Assembly: GCF_028737195.1 (NCBI RefSeq)
Contig: NZ_JAQZAJ010000001.1
Location: forward strand, 868,001 to 932,000
DNA: 64,000 nucleotides
DNA from: Pseudovibrio exalbescens
GTDB lineage: Bacteria; Pseudomonadota; Alphaproteobacteria; Rhizobiales; Stappiaceae
Direction: 5' to 3'
Shown: positions 35,267 through 45,735 of the stretch, piece after piece
How positions within the stretch are numbered: position 1 is the stretch's first letter
Layout: each line of letters begins with the position of its first letter
The notes under the pieces: model-generated
The model's input: only the letters and a program-made list of their open reading frames with translations
What the model was told of the DNA's origin: nothing
Databases searched by the model: none
Translations under genes and position numbers: made by a program

Positions 35267-37906
35267 ATGCGGTCGGACAACGCTGCTCCCATCTTGCTGA
35301 AAGACTACCGCCAGACGCCCTACATCATCGACAACGTTGAGCTGGATTTCAGGCTTCACCCCACAAGCACCACTGTCCGTACCAAGCTGCACATGCGCCG
35401 CCGCGACGGCACTGCGGCTGGAACGCCGCTGGAGCTGGATGGCGATGACCTGAAACTGGCAAGCGTTGCCATGGACGACATTCCTCTCGACGATGAGGCC
35501 TATGAGGCAACGCCAGAAAAGCTGGTGATCCATAGCCCTGAGGCTGAGCCCTTCACGCTGACCATCGACACGGAAATCAACCCTTCGACCAACACACAGT
35601 TGATGGGGCTCTATGTGTCCAGCGGCACGTTCTGTACCCAATGTGAGGCAGAGGGCTTCAGACGCATTACTTATTTTTATGATCGCCCGGACGTGCTGGC
35701 CACCTACACCACGCGCATTACAGCCAGCAAGAAGGCCTATCCGGTCCTTCTCGGTAACGGCAATCTGGTTGAAAGCGGCGATGTGCCCAGCACCGACCAG
35801 CATTATGCCGTGTGGCATGACCCACACCCGAAGCCATCCTACCTGTTTGCGCTGGTGGCGGGTAATCTGGCCCATATCGATGCGGACTATACCACCGCTT
35901 CTGGCAAGGCGGTGAAGCTGAGTATTTTCGTTGAACATGGCAATGAAACCCAAGCCGACTGGGCCATGGACAGCCTGATCCGCTCCATGCGTTGGGATGA
36001 GAAGGTTTTTGGCCGCGAATACGATCTGGATGTGTTCAACATCGTTGCCATTTCCGACTTCAACATGGGGGCCATGGAAAACAAGGGCCTCAACATCTTC
36101 AACGACAAGTACATCCTTGCGGATCCTGACACAGCTTCTGACGGCGACTATGCGGGCATTGAAACCGTGGTGGCGCACGAGTACTTCCACAACTGGACCG
36201 GCAACCGCATCACCTGTCGCGACTGGTTCCAGCTGTGCCTGAAGGAAGGCCTGACCGTTTTCCGCGATCAGGAGTTCTCTGCCGATGAGCGCTCCCGCGC
36301 GGTGAAGCGCATTGCCGATGTGCAACGCCTCAAGGCTGCTCAGTTTCCTGAAGACAGCGGCCCGCTGGCCCACCCTGTCCGTCCGGAACAGTATAAGGAA
36401 ATCAACAACTTCTATACTGCGACCATTTACGAGAAGGGCGCAGAGCTTGTTCGCATGATCAAGATCCTGCTTGGAGAAAGCGGCTTCCGAAAGGGAATGG
36501 ATCTTTACTTCAAGCGACATGATGGCGACGCCGCCACCATTGAAGACTTCCTGAAGTCATTTGAAGACGCAACGGGTAAGGATCTCAGTGGCTTCTCCGT
36601 CTGGTACGCTCAGGCTGGCACGCCAACCCTGACGGCGCAAACCAGCCATGACCCAAGTGTGCAGACCTTCACAATCAACCTGACGCAGGTAACGCCACCA
36701 ACTCCGGGCCAGCAGGACAAAAAACCGGTTGTCATGCCGGTGCGCTTTGGTCTTGTGGGCCCCAAGGGCAAGGACATGGCGTTCAGCAAGGTGGAAGGCG
36801 CGACCGTCGAGGGAGATGTGATCATCCTTGATCGGGCGGAGCAAACTGTTGTTTTCCATGGAATTTCCGAAAAGCCGGTTGCCTCTTTGTTACGCGGCTT
36901 TTCCGCCCCTGTGAACCTGCGCAGCGACTTGACGCTTGAGGAACAGCTGTTCCTGATGCGTCACGACATCGACTCCTTCAATCGCTGGCAGTCCGCCCAG
37001 ACCGTTGCAACACGATTACTGGTCGCCCGCAGCCAAGGCGAAAGCTTGCCGCAAGAAGACGCGTTTATAGATGCAATGGGCGTGATTGCTTCGGATCAAA
37101 CGCTGGACAATGCCTTCCGGGCGTTGGCTCTTCAGCTGCCATCTGAAGCTGATCTTGCACGCGAGATTGCGGAGAATGTGGACCCTGAAGCACTGGCTCT
37201 GGCTCATGAAGCGCTGCGTACAGCGATTGGTCAGCGGCTTTATGGCTGCTTCCGGGAGCTCTACACAGCGCTGACACCTGAAGATGCTAGCTTCAGTCCA
37301 AGTGCACAGGCGGCAGGCACGCGCGCGCTGCGCAACCGCCTCTTGGGGTACCTTGCAGCTTCTGGTGAAGCCGAGGGCATCCACCTGGTGAAGGCGCACT
37401 TCGATGCTGCCAACAACATGAGCGATCGGCTGGCCGCACTTACCCTATTTGTCCACCTAGATCTTCCTGGCAAAAATGAGGCACTGGACGCATTTGAGGC
37501 GCGCCACAAGAGCAATCACCTTGCCATGGACAAGTGGTTCACAGTGCAAGCAACCTCCCCTGCAGCCAGCACGTTGGAGCGTGTCAAGCAGCTGACCGAG
37601 CACGCAGGCTTCTCCTGGACCAATCCGAATCGTGTGCGCTCTCTGGTGGGTGCGTTCTGCGCAGGCAACCAACGGCGTTTCAACGAATCTGATGGCTCCG
37701 GATATGACTACCTTGCTGAAGTTACTTTGAAGATCGATCCGAAGAACCCTCAGCTAGCAGCCAGAATTCTCAATGCTTTCCGCTCTTGGCGCGCGCTTGA
37801 ACCGGAACGCCAGATGAAAGCTAAAGCTGCACTGAACAGCATTCTCGCGTCTGAGCAGTCGCTCTCTACAGACACGAAAGATATTGCGGAAAGGTGTCTG
37901 CAGTAG
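35267..37906 (+). CDS. pepN: Aminopeptidase N (M1 family)
   Basis: An 879-residue zinc aminopeptidase of the length of bacterial PepN, removing N-terminal residues from peptides in the cytoplasm. GAMENKGLNIF is the substrate-anchoring exopeptidase motif; HEYFHNWTGNRITCRDWFQ with the downstream Glu in LKEGLTVFRDQEFS gives the HExxH-x18-E zinc site. The Tyr near YEKGAEL is the transition-state residue. The C-terminal helical domain fills residues 450-879. The coding region appears complete, with a terminator just behind it. Confidence 0.97.
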   Translation: MRSDNAAPILLKDYRQTPYIIDNVELDFRLHPTSTTVRTKLHMRRRDGTAAGTPLELDGDDLKLASVAMDDIPLDDEAYEATPEKLVIHSPEAEPFTLTIDTEINPSTNTQLMGLYVSSGTFCTQCEAEGFRRITYFYDRPDVLATYTTRITASKKAYPVLLGNGNLVESGDVPSTDQHYAVWHDPHPKPSYLFALVAGNLAHIDADYTTASGKAVKLSIFVEHGNETQADWAMDSLIRSMRWDEKVFGREYDLDVFNIVAISDFNMGAMENKGLNIFNDKYILADPDTASDGDYAGIETVVAHEYFHNWTGNRITCRDWFQLCLKEGLTVFRDQEFSADERSRAVKRIADVQRLKAAQFPEDSGPLAHPVRPEQYKEINNFYTATIYEKGAELVRMIKILLGESGFRKGMDLYFKRHDGDAATIEDFLKSFEDATGKDLSGFSVWYAQAGTPTLTAQTSHDPSVQTFTINLTQVTPPTPGQQDKKPVVMPVRFGLVGPKGKDMAFSKVEGATVEGDVIILDRAEQTVVFHGISEKPVASLLRGFSAPVNLRSDLTLEEQLFLMRHDIDSFNRWQSAQTVATRLLVARSQGESLPQEDAFIDAMGVIASDQTLDNAFRALALQLPSEADLAREIAENVDPEALALAHEALRTAIGQRLYGCFRELYTALTPEDASFSPSAQAAGTRALRNRLLGYLAASGEAEGIHLVKAHFDAANNMSDRLAALTLFVHLDLPGKNEALDAFEARHKSNHLAMDKWFTVQATSPAASTLERVKQLTEHAGFSWTNPNRVRSLVGAFCAGNQRRFNESDGSGYDYLAEVTLKIDPKNPQLAARILNAFRSWRALEPERQMKAKAALNSILASEQSLSTDTKDIAERCLQ

Positions 37907-37938
37907 AGACTTTACCCACTATCTAGATTTGTCCCTTG

Positions 37939-37966
37939 AACGGCGGTGCGAAGCATCGCCGTTTTT
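37939..37966 (+). terminator. Terminator after pepN
   Basis: AACGGCGGTGC (37939-37949) pairs with GCATCGCCGTT (37953-37963) around GAA, with one mismatch-like G-T pair, followed by a T-run. It lies 33 bp after the stop. Confidence 0.85.
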
Positions 37967-38085
37967 CGTTGTTTTTCCAATTGAGCCCTAGACAAGACGA
38001 ATCGTTTAGATTCAAATGGAGGTGATTCGGGCGACGGCAACACCCCGATCACTTGCGGCGGAACTTTACATTTTGGGGGCATTCT

Positions 38086-40434
38086 ATGGCACGGGCCTTT
38101 ACACAGGGCGCGGCCGCTCGGCGATTCATGCGCTTCCCGAAGCGCATCTCCGGGGCGGAAGCTTTGACGGGACACATCAAGCTACTCGCGGAACCCGCGT
38201 ATCAAAGGCTTATTACCACCGAACCATTTCTTCGGAAACTGATTCCTGCCCTCTGCATTGTATTTATTGTGTGCATGGCAACCTTTCGTGGTATCGAGCT
38301 CACCTACGATTACGACCAGATTGCCCAAAAAGCCGAGGACGACCTGACGCTGATTGCCACGGCCCTGACCGTGAAAATGGACAGCTATGAAGGCACTCTG
38401 CCCGAGGTGGGCTATCACACAGCTCTTCAAAACGCCCTCGCTGACTCGCTGCCGCCGCGCGCCACCAGTCAGGGTCGTCAAATCTTGCTTGCTGACCAGA
38501 GCGGGAAGATTGTTGCAACTGCCCCTACCCGCCCTGAGATCGAAGGCCTGAGCCTGACCGACATTGTGGGCGCCACCCAGCCAATGACCTTCTTTGGCAA
38601 GCGGGCTGGCGTGCTGACCATCAACGAAGGTCAGGACAATGCGTCGCTCGCCACCATCCACCACCTCGCTGGCCGCCTCGGCATGGTGTCTGTGGTGCAA
38701 CCGGAGGCCGCCGTGTTTGCGAGCTGGCGCTCTGAGGTTTCCGCGAACGTTACAATTTTCGTTGGAACGGCCAGCGTGCTTCTGGTGCTGATCTACGCCT
38801 TCTTCGCCCAGGCAACCCGTGCGCAGCAAGCCGACAGCATATACGCTGCAACCCGGTTCCGCATCGACACCGCGCTCACCCGTGGCCGATGTGGCCTGTT
38901 CGACTGGGATCTGGCCCGCGGCCGTATCTTCTGGTCCGCCTCGCTCTATGAGATGCTGGGACTGGAGCCGCGCAACGACATCATGGGCTTTTCCGAGATC
39001 AGCAAGCTGACCCACCCCGAAGACATCGACCTATATCAGCTCGCGCAGGGGCTGCTTGAAACCGGTCAGACCACAGTAGACCAGCAGTTTCGCATGCGCC
39101 ACGCCGATGGCTCGTGGATCTGGCTGCGTGCCCGCGCTGAAGTTCAAACCGACGAAGGCACCGCTGAACCGCATCTGATCGGCATCTGCATTGATGTGAC
39201 CGAGCAAAAGGAACTGGCGGAACAGAGCCGTACTGCTGATCTGCGCCTGCGTGATGCCATTGAGACCATTTCCGAGGCGTTCGTTCTGTGGGATACCGAG
39301 AACCGTCTGGTGATGTGCAACTCCAACTATCGTGCGCTTCACAACCTGCCGGACCATGTGGTTCAGGCTGGAACGCCCTATGCGACGGTCATGGCTGCTG
39401 CCCGTCAGCGCATCCTGAACACCTCAGAGCCAACCCAAAGCGACGAAATCGATCTGGCGGACACCTATGAGGCTGAGCTGGAAGATGGCCGTTGGTTGCA
39501 GGTTTCTGAGCGCCGTACCAAGGACGGTGGTTTCGTCTCCGTCGGCACTGACATTACCCCGCTAAAGCGCCACGAAGAGCAGCTTCTCAACTCCGAGCGC
39601 CAGCTGATGGCGACAGTCGCTGACCTGCGTCAGTCCCGCCAGAAACTGGAAACGCAGGCCCAGCAGCTTGTGGAGCTGGCCGAAAAGTATGCGGAAGAAA
39701 AGACCCGCGCGGAAGATGCCAACCAGGCGAAGTCCGAATTCCTGGCTAACATTTCTCACGAGCTGCGCACGCCACTGAACGCAATTATCGGGTTCTCCGA
39801 GATCATGAACCAGAAAATGTTCGGCACTCTGGGCAGCAACAAGTATGAGGAATACTGCAAGGACATTCACTCCTCAGGCACCTACCTGCTGAACGTGATC
39901 AACGACATCCTCGACATGTCCAAGATCGAAGCCGGTCGTCTGGAACTGGCTGTCGAGAACGTGCAGATCGACCACATCGTTGAAGATTCCACCCGCATCA
40001 TCTCCGCAACCGCTGCCGAGAAGAACATCAAGGTATCCAGTGTGAAGGTTCCTGCGATTGGCATCGACGCCGACCGCCGCGCCGTCAAGCAGATCCTCCT
40101 CAACCTGTTGGCCAACGCCGTTAAGTTCACCCCGGACAACGGCAAGGTGACCGTGAGCGGCAACCAGACCAAGGACTTTGTGGCTCTTACCATCGCCGAC
40201 AACGGCATTGGCATTGCCAAGAAGGACATTGACCGGCTCGCCAAGCCGTTCGTTCAAGTGGAGAACCAGTTCACCAAGACCCATAAAGGCTCCGGCCTTG
40301 GGCTTGCGATTGCCCGGTCTCTTTGTGAGCTGCATGGCGGGCGCATGGAGCTGAAGTCCGAGGTTGGCAAGGGAACCGAAGTGACCATCTATCTGCCAAT
40401 CAAGACGATGGCTAAGAGGGCCGAAGCCGCCTGA
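38086..40434 (+). CDS. Membrane sensor histidine kinase with PAS domains, PleC-like
   Basis: A 782-residue kinase. After an N-terminal cytoplasmic part come a membrane helix (about 53-75), a periplasmic region, a second helix (about 220-240), a PAS domain (LFDWDLARGRIFW onward) with PAC tail HADGSWIWLRARAE, a second PAS (AFVLWDTENRLVMCN), and the kinase core with the phospho-His box NISHELRTPLNAIIGFSE. The ATP domain has NLLANAVKFTP, IADNGIGIA and GSGLGLAIAR. This layout and the H-box fit PleC/DivJ kinases that control DivK and the alphaproteobacterial cell cycle, but I cannot exclude another PAS kinase. The ATG at 38086 follows GGGGGC. Confidence 0.88.
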   Translation: MARAFTQGAAARRFMRFPKRISGAEALTGHIKLLAEPAYQRLITTEPFLRKLIPALCIVFIVCMATFRGIELTYDYDQIAQKAEDDLTLIATALTVKMDSYEGTLPEVGYHTALQNALADSLPPRATSQGRQILLADQSGKIVATAPTRPEIEGLSLTDIVGATQPMTFFGKRAGVLTINEGQDNASLATIHHLAGRLGMVSVVQPEAAVFASWRSEVSANVTIFVGTASVLLVLIYAFFAQATRAQQADSIYAATRFRIDTALTRGRCGLFDWDLARGRIFWSASLYEMLGLEPRNDIMGFSEISKLTHPEDIDLYQLAQGLLETGQTTVDQQFRMRHADGSWIWLRARAEVQTDEGTAEPHLIGICIDVTEQKELAEQSRTADLRLRDAIETISEAFVLWDTENRLVMCNSNYRALHNLPDHVVQAGTPYATVMAAARQRILNTSEPTQSDEIDLADTYEAELEDGRWLQVSERRTKDGGFVSVGTDITPLKRHEEQLLNSERQLMATVADLRQSRQKLETQAQQLVELAEKYAEEKTRAEDANQAKSEFLANISHELRTPLNAIIGFSEIMNQKMFGTLGSNKYEEYCKDIHSSGTYLLNVINDILDMSKIEAGRLELAVENVQIDHIVEDSTRIISATAAEKNIKVSSVKVPAIGIDADRRAVKQILLNLLANAVKFTPDNGKVTVSGNQTKDFVALTIADNGIGIAKKDIDRLAKPFVQVENQFTKTHKGSGLGLAIARSLCELHGGRMELKSEVGKGTEVTIYLPIKTMAKRAEAA

Positions 40435-40455
40435 TTGGCTTCCCAATAAAGATCA

Positions 40456-40488
40456 ACAAAAGGCCAGTTTTCGAGCTGGCCTTTTTGT
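40456..40488. terminator. Bidirectional terminator between the kinase gene and glnE
   Basis: ACAAAAGGCCAG pairs with CTGGCCTTTTTGT around a short loop. T-runs on both strands allow it to serve both converging genes. Confidence 0.88.
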
Positions 40489-40491
40489 TGT

Positions 40492-43488
40492 TTAACCGGC
40501 GGCCGCCAATGTGACGGGCCCAATGATATCTTCAAAGCACCGGCGCACTTCGACTTGCTGATCTTCCAGAAGGCGGGTCAGCCGCTCGAAGGTGGGCTCC
40601 CCGCCCGCCATGACCAGCAGGTCCAGCATGCCCCTTGGGGCTGTGTTCGGGTCGAACTTACCGGATAGAGTGAGCTTCAAGATTTGCGTCAGGGCCTCGT
40701 AGAGACGCAATTGCGGCACAAGCACATCCGCATGGCTTTGGTCCAAAACACCTGCCGAGACAGCGGCCTGCAACGCCTGCTCGGTTTTCTGCTTTAGGAC
40801 CTGCGGATGATCTTTGCCGTGCGCAAGCTGCAGGTACTGTGCGATGAACTCAATGTCTACCAGACCGCCAGAGACCTGCTTCAGATCCCAAGGGCACTTG
40901 GCAGGCTTTTCCTTCTGGATGCGCGCACGCATCTCACAGACATCCTTGCGCAGTTTCTCAAGGTCACGGGCACCGGACTTGATGTCCTCTATGCCGCGCT
41001 CGATCCGCATGGAAAAACTGTCTGAGTTTGACGCAATCACGCGGGCGCGGGTCAGCGCCATGTGTTCCCAGGTCCAGGCTTCCTTTTGCTGGTACTCCGT
41101 GAATGCGGAGAACCTTGTGGCAAGGGGGCCGGAGTTTCCAGAAGGACGCAGTCGAAAATCAACTTCGAACAGAACCCCTTCTGCCGTTGGTGCTGTGAGC
41201 GCGCTCACAAGCCGTTGCGTGAGACGGCCAAAATACTGACTTGGCGCAAGCGGTCGGCCTCCATCACTCTCGTAGACCTCCTCTGGCACCTCATAAAGCA
41301 GGATAAGATCGAGGTCGGAACTGCAGGTGATTTCGCGCCCACCCAGCTTGCCCATGGCAAGCAGGGCTACTTCGGCACCCGGAAGCTGGCCGTGGGTTTC
41401 TTCCAGTTCGGCCTGAACACGGGCAAGCATTTGCTGCAACACCGCCTGTGCCAGATAAGACAGGCATTCTCCCATCTGCAAAGGTGTGATGCTGTCCGTA
41501 AGGAGGCGCAGGCCGAGGAGAAACTGCTGCTCCTGAACGAAGATACGTGCCCGGTCCAAAGCTTCCTCGTAGAACCTTGCTTGCCCCAAGGTGGTTTCCA
41601 GGCCGGAGACGATCTGGGCCTGTGTGGGCACATCGCCAAAGAAGGCCGGATCAAGCACAGCGTCGAGCACGTGAACCCGGCGGGAGACGATCTCTGCCAT
41701 GCGCGGCGCCGAGCCCATGACGGTGGCGAGCAGGTTCAACAGATGGGGATTGGAACGCAGCAGGCCAAAAAGCTGAACACCAGCAGGCAACTTGGACAGG
41801 AACGCGTTGAAACTCAGTAGTGCGCTATCTGCGTTGTCCGTCTTTGCAAGGGCATCCAGAAGGACCGGGTGCAGTTCGGTAAGGCGCTCACGGGATTTGG
41901 CGGTCCGCATGGCTGGATAGCGGCCATAGTGCCATTCACGAATGATGCGAATGGCCTCTGATGGGCGCTTGAAGCCGAGCCGCTCCAGCGTTGCGACCGT
42001 ATCCGGATCATCGCTGTCCCCGGTGAAGACCAGATTGCCGAGACTGTCAGTCAACTCCGGTTCATTCTCAAACAGGGCTGAATAGTGGTCCTGAACGGTG
42101 TTGAATCGCTTCAGGAGCGCTTCTGTAAACTCTTCCAGGGTTGCCAAGCCCAATAGCTTGTAAACCCGCGCCAGCGCGTCTGGGTCCGTTGGCAGAATAT
42201 GTGTCTGCTCATCGTTCACCATCTGGATGCGATGTTCAACATTGCGCAGGAACGTGTAGGCCTCTGCAAGCTCTTCGCAGGCGCTTGGATCAATCCAGCC
42301 GTGCTCCACCAGCCCCTGAAGGGTCACCAACGTCTGACGCGTGCGCAGGTCCGGATTTCTGCCCCCGGCAATGAGCTGCTGGGTCTGGGCAAAGAACTCC
42401 ACTTCACGAATGCCACCACGGCCCAGTTTCACATTGTGGCCAGCCACGGTGATCTTTCCGAAGCCTTTGTGGGCATGGATCTGGCGCTTGATCGAATGGA
42501 CATCGGAGATTGCGGCGTAGTCCAGATACTTGCGCCAGATGAAGGGACGAATTTCCTTAAGGAAGATCTCGCCAGCGGCCACGTCGCCGGCGCAGGGGCG
42601 GGCCTTGATGAGGGCGGCACGCTCCCAGTTCTGACCCAGGCTCTCGTAGTAAACCAGCGCGGCGGGAACCGAGATCGCAAGCGGCGTAGCGCCCGGGTCG
42701 GGCCTTAGCCGAAGATCGGTGCGGAATACATAGCCATCCCCTGTGCGCTCGCTCATCATCTTCACGATGCGGCGGGTCATGCGCACATACTCAACAGGCG
42801 GCTCCGCATTGCCCTGCAAGCGACTGAGCTCTGGCTCATAGAAGACAATGAGGTCAATGTCTGAGGAGTAGTTCAGCTCCCCTGCACCGTGCTTGCCCAT
42901 GGCAAGAATGAAAAAGCCAGCGTCCTTTTCGGGGCGATCTGCATGGACAGGTTCAAACCTGCTGCGGGCCTGAAGATCGCGGTAACACAAGCGAATGCAG
43001 GCATTGAGTGAGACGTCGGCAAAATCGGACAACGCGCCCGTCACCATTTCAAGTGGCCAAACGCCGCCCAGGTCTGCCAAGGCGGTGGTCAATGCCAGCT
43101 CCTGCTTGGCAAGGCGCAGGACCCGCATGAGGTCGGCTTCACTCGTTGCATGGTCATAGGCATCATGCAGGCAGAGATCGGTAATTATCGCTTCGGGAGA
43201 AGAAGTGAGGATGCGCAAGAGACGCTCCACATCCCTCAAGGAAATCTCTTTCAAAAATGGAGAGTTGACGAATACGCCCGTGAGAAAGGACTTCAGCTTT
43301 GGATACTCGTCGCAAGCGCTCTGAAAAGCTTCGGCGATCCCGGCCTTTTCAAGGGCTAGCTCAACATCCTTCCAATGCGCTTCTGCCAGTCGCGTGTCAT
43401 CAGCGACGGGTATCACCTCAAGACGCTCAGCCAGACAGGATTGATCCTCAAGAGGGTGCGCTACTGAGTTCTCTTTGGCCACCGTCAT
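40492..43488 (-). CDS. glnE: Bifunctional glutamine synthetase adenylyltransferase/adenylyl-removing enzyme
   Basis: A 998-residue GlnE with two nucleotidyltransferase domains. The first has YSSDIDLIVFYE near residue 210; the second has CSSDLDLILLYE near residue 730. Each is followed by a helical domain; the second part ends with VDIEFIAQYLQL. GlnE adds or removes AMP on glutamine synthetase and so tunes nitrogen assimilation. It overlaps the upstream histidine kinase gene by about 40 bp; an earlier GTG at 43497 is possible. The overlap suggests co-transcription with the two-component genes. Confidence 0.96.
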   Translation of the reverse strand: MTVAKENSVAHPLEDQSCLAERLEVIPVADDTRLAEAHWKDVELALEKAGIAEAFQSACDEYPKLKSFLTGVFVNSPFLKEISLRDVERLLRILTSSPEAIITDLCLHDAYDHATSEADLMRVLRLAKQELALTTALADLGGVWPLEMVTGALSDFADVSLNACIRLCYRDLQARSRFEPVHADRPEKDAGFFILAMGKHGAGELNYSSDIDLIVFYEPELSRLQGNAEPPVEYVRMTRRIVKMMSERTGDGYVFRTDLRLRPDPGATPLAISVPAALVYYESLGQNWERAALIKARPCAGDVAAGEIFLKEIRPFIWRKYLDYAAISDVHSIKRQIHAHKGFGKITVAGHNVKLGRGGIREVEFFAQTQQLIAGGRNPDLRTRQTLVTLQGLVEHGWIDPSACEELAEAYTFLRNVEHRIQMVNDEQTHILPTDPDALARVYKLLGLATLEEFTEALLKRFNTVQDHYSALFENEPELTDSLGNLVFTGDSDDPDTVATLERLGFKRPSEAIRIIREWHYGRYPAMRTAKSRERLTELHPVLLDALAKTDNADSALLSFNAFLSKLPAGVQLFGLLRSNPHLLNLLATVMGSAPRMAEIVSRRVHVLDAVLDPAFFGDVPTQAQIVSGLETTLGQARFYEEALDRARIFVQEQQFLLGLRLLTDSITPLQMGECLSYLAQAVLQQMLARVQAELEETHGQLPGAEVALLAMGKLGGREITCSSDLDLILLYEVPEEVYESDGGRPLAPSQYFGRLTQRLVSALTAPTAEGVLFEVDFRLRPSGNSGPLATRFSAFTEYQQKEAWTWEHMALTRARVIASNSDSFSMRIERGIEDIKSGARDLEKLRKDVCEMRARIQKEKPAKCPWDLKQVSGGLVDIEFIAQYLQLAHGKDHPQVLKQKTEQALQAAVSAGVLDQSHADVLVPQLRLYEALTQILKLTLSGKFDPNTAPRGMLDLLVMAGGEPTFERLTRLLEDQQVEVRRCFEDIIGPVTLAAAG

Positions 43489-44923
43489 CTCCACCACTGG
43501 TACTCTCCCGGGCCAGTGGCAAGACCAAACGTGCGATCAGGCCCGGGTTACCACTGGCAAGCTCCAACTCGCCATGATGGACCCCAGCTACGGCTTTAAT
43601 CAAGGCCAGACCCAACCCTGACCCCGGCTCGGTGCGGCTATGGTCAAGCCGCACGAAGCGTTCGCAGACCCGCTCGCGCTCGTCTTCCGGAATGCCGGTC
43701 CCGTTGTCGGCCACCTCAAGCACCGCTGTTTGATCCCGTGAATACAGGCTTACGTTGACTTCAGATGGCTTGGCCTCGTCGATAGATCCGCCATACTTGA
43801 GGGCATTTTCAATAAGGTTGGCAACGGCCTGAGACAGCAGCTGGCGATCGCCAAGGACCACGGTACCCGTGTCGATTGAACTGTGGAAGACTACACCCTG
43901 ATCTTCGGCAACAGGCTCATAAAGCTCGCAAAGGTCTTCTGCCACACTCGAGAGCGGCAGGTTCTCCATTTTCACGCCTTCAGAACCCGCCTCTACTCGG
44001 GCGATTCTCAGCAGAGCATTGAACGTATTGATAAGCTCATCGGTCTCAACAAGTGTCTCTTCCAGCGCACCACGCAGGCCCGCTTCGTCCTTGTGATCAC
44101 GAAGCGCACCTTCCACGCGGCCACGCATGCGGGTGAGCGGCGTTTTCAGATCATGGGCAATGTTGTCGGAAACATCCTTAAGCCCCCGGAGCAGCTCTTC
44201 AATGCGTTCCAGCATCTGGTTGAGACTGATGGCGAGGCGGTCGAATTCGTCGCCGCTGCCTGTTACCTCGATGCGTCGGGACAGATTGCCCGCCATGATC
44301 TGCTGACTGCTCTTGGTGATGCCGTCCATTCGGGCAAGCATGCGGCGGCTGATGAAGAACCAGATGGCCGCAGCAAGCACGACCATGCCGACAAGCCAGA
44401 GCTTGAGCGCATCTCCCAAAAGGCCATGAAGCCGGTCCTGCTCTTCCAGATCTCGGCCGACGAGAAGACGGAAATTGCCCGGCAGCTTAAAGACCCGCAC
44501 GACAGCGTTGTAGCTCTTCTCCTGCCCACGGGCGCTCTCATCACTCCGCTCGTTGAGGCGCTGATAATTGACCACGTGGATTTCACCGTCGGCTTTGTCC
44601 AGTACGGCGGTGGGAAGGTGGGAAATGTTGCCGGAGATGAGGTTGCCCGCAAAGTCCACAAGAAGGTAGAGGTTTGCGTTGGGCTGACGCACGCGCCGTT
44701 CAATGGCTTGAGCAAGGCCGGTGATGCCGCCAAATGCATAGGGCTCGGTCAGCCCGTTGACGTCTGCATCCACCGTTTGAATAACCTGATCTCGCATCAG
44801 GTCATCTGTGTTCTTGGAGATGAACAGGAACATGGACAAGGACAGCCCGATGAACACCAGAATGGTGATCATGGACAGTTTGAATGCGGTGGTTTTTACC
44901 AGTCTACCGAGCGCCGTCACGGA
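43448..44923 (-). CDS. Two-component sensor histidine kinase
   Basis: A 491-residue membrane kinase. Helix 1 is SMITILVFIGLSLSMFLFI, a periplasmic domain of about 130 residues follows, then helix 2 (LWLVGMVVLAAAIWFF), a HAMP domain, the H-box IAHDLKTPLTRMRGRVEG, and the ATP domain with NLIENALKYGG, VADNGTGIP and GSGLGLAL. I took the GTG at 44923, in front of TALGRLVKTTAFKLS, over the ORF start at 45013, which gives 30 extra residues. It overlaps both its response regulator and glnE. Confidence 0.9.
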   Translation of the reverse strand, partial: SVTALGRLVKTTAFKLSMITILVFIGLSLSMFLFISKNTDDLMRDQVIQTVDADVNGLTEPYAFGGITGLAQAIERRVRQPNANLYLLVDFAGNLISGNISHLPTAVLDKADGEIHVVNYQRLNERSDESARGQEKSYNAVVRVFKLPGNFRLLVGRDLEEQDRLHGLLGDALKLWLVGMVVLAAAIWFFISRRMLARMDGITKSSQQIMAGNLSRRIEVTGSGDEFDRLAISLNQMLERIEELLRGLKDVSDNIAHDLKTPLTRMRGRVEGALRDHKDEAGLRGALEETLVETDELINTFNALLRIARVEAGSEGVKMENLPLSSVAEDLCELYEPVAEDQGVVFHSSIDTGTVVLGDRQLLSQAVANLIENALKYGGSIDEAKPSEVNVSLYSRDQTAVLEVADNGTGIPEDERERVCERFVRLDHSRTEPGSGLGLALIKAVAGVHHGELELASGNPGLIARLVLPLARESTSGGDDGGQRELSSAPS

Positions 44924-45584
44924 TGGAATACCCTGCCCCGCGTATTGTGTGAAGGAGCGGCACTTCGAAGCCCTTGTCGATCTTTGAACGCAGACGTGAG
45001 ATGTGAACGTCAATCACATTGGTCTGCGGATCGAAATGATAGTCCCAGACATTTTCCAAAAGCATGGTGCGGGTCACCACCTGTCCGGCGTGTTTCATCA
45101 GGTACTCGAGCAGGCGAAATTCGCGAGGTTGAAGGACGATGGGCTGACCGGCACGGGTGACGCTGTGGGCCAGTCTGTCGAGCACCAGATCGCCTACCTT
45201 GAGCTGCGTTTCCACCTGACCCGCACTCTGTCGGCGGCCAAGCGCTTCAACGCGCGCCAACAACTCGGAAAAGGCATAGGGCTTTGGCAAATAATCGTCA
45301 CCACCTGCCCGGAGGCCTTCTACCCTGTCATCCACCTGAGAAAGCGCTGAAAGAATGAGCACCGGCGTATGGTCACCAGAGGCGCGCAGCTCTTCAATGA
45401 TGGAAAGGCCATCGCGCTTTGGCAGCATGCGGTCTACCACCAGAACATCCCAGGTCTGGGCGAGCGCAAACTCAAGCCCGGCCTCCCCATCAGCGGCATG
45501 ATCGGGATTATGTCCTGCTTCCTTGAGCGCTTTTACGAGATATTGCGCGGCTTGTATGTCGTCTTCGATGATCAGGATTTTCAT
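44904..45584 (-). CDS. OmpR-family response regulator
   Basis: A 226-residue regulator. The receiver domain starts at once (ILIIEDDIQAAQYL), the phosphoacceptor Asp is in LVVDRMLPKRDGLS, and the conserved Lys is in DYLPKPYAFSEL. The DNA-binding winged helix has PREFRLLEYLMKH and VIDVHISRLRSKID. The ATG at 45584 is chosen over 45611 since the receiver starts there. With the kinase behind it, it probably senses an envelope condition; the next gene upstream is degP. Confidence 0.93.
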   Translation of the reverse strand: MKILIIEDDIQAAQYLVKALKEAGHNPDHAADGEAGLEFALAQTWDVLVVDRMLPKRDGLSIIEELRASGDHTPVLILSALSQVDDRVEGLRAGGDDYLPKPYAFSELLARVEALGRRQSAGQVETQLKVGDLVLDRLAHSVTRAGQPIVLQPREFRLLEYLMKHAGQVVTRTMLLENVWDYHFDPQTNVIDVHISRLRSKIDKGFEVPLLHTIRGAGYSIRDGAR

Positions 45585-45696
45585 AGGGCAAAGGTCCTTT
45601 GGGGGAGTCATAGCACCACACCTTTCTCGGGAAAACAGCTTGATTTTATTATTGAGTTGATAGACCCGGCAGATCTCTGCGCATCAGATAGGAAAG

Positions 45697-45730
45697 AGGA
45701 AAACACCTGAGTGGACGCAGGTGTTTTCCT
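45697..45730 (-). terminator. Terminator hairpin after degP
   Basis: A perfect 13-bp stem, AGGAAAACACCTG (45697-45709) with CAGGTGTTTTCCT (45718-45730), loop of eight. Read leftwards it ends in a T-rich tail, so it probably ends degP. Confidence 0.8.
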
Positions 45731-45735
45731 TGAGT

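Noticed and set aside
33892-35340. A 482-codon plus-strand frame
   Set aside because: Antisense to the CoA-transferase gene, which has clear family motifs; runs on into the start of pepN in the wrong frame.
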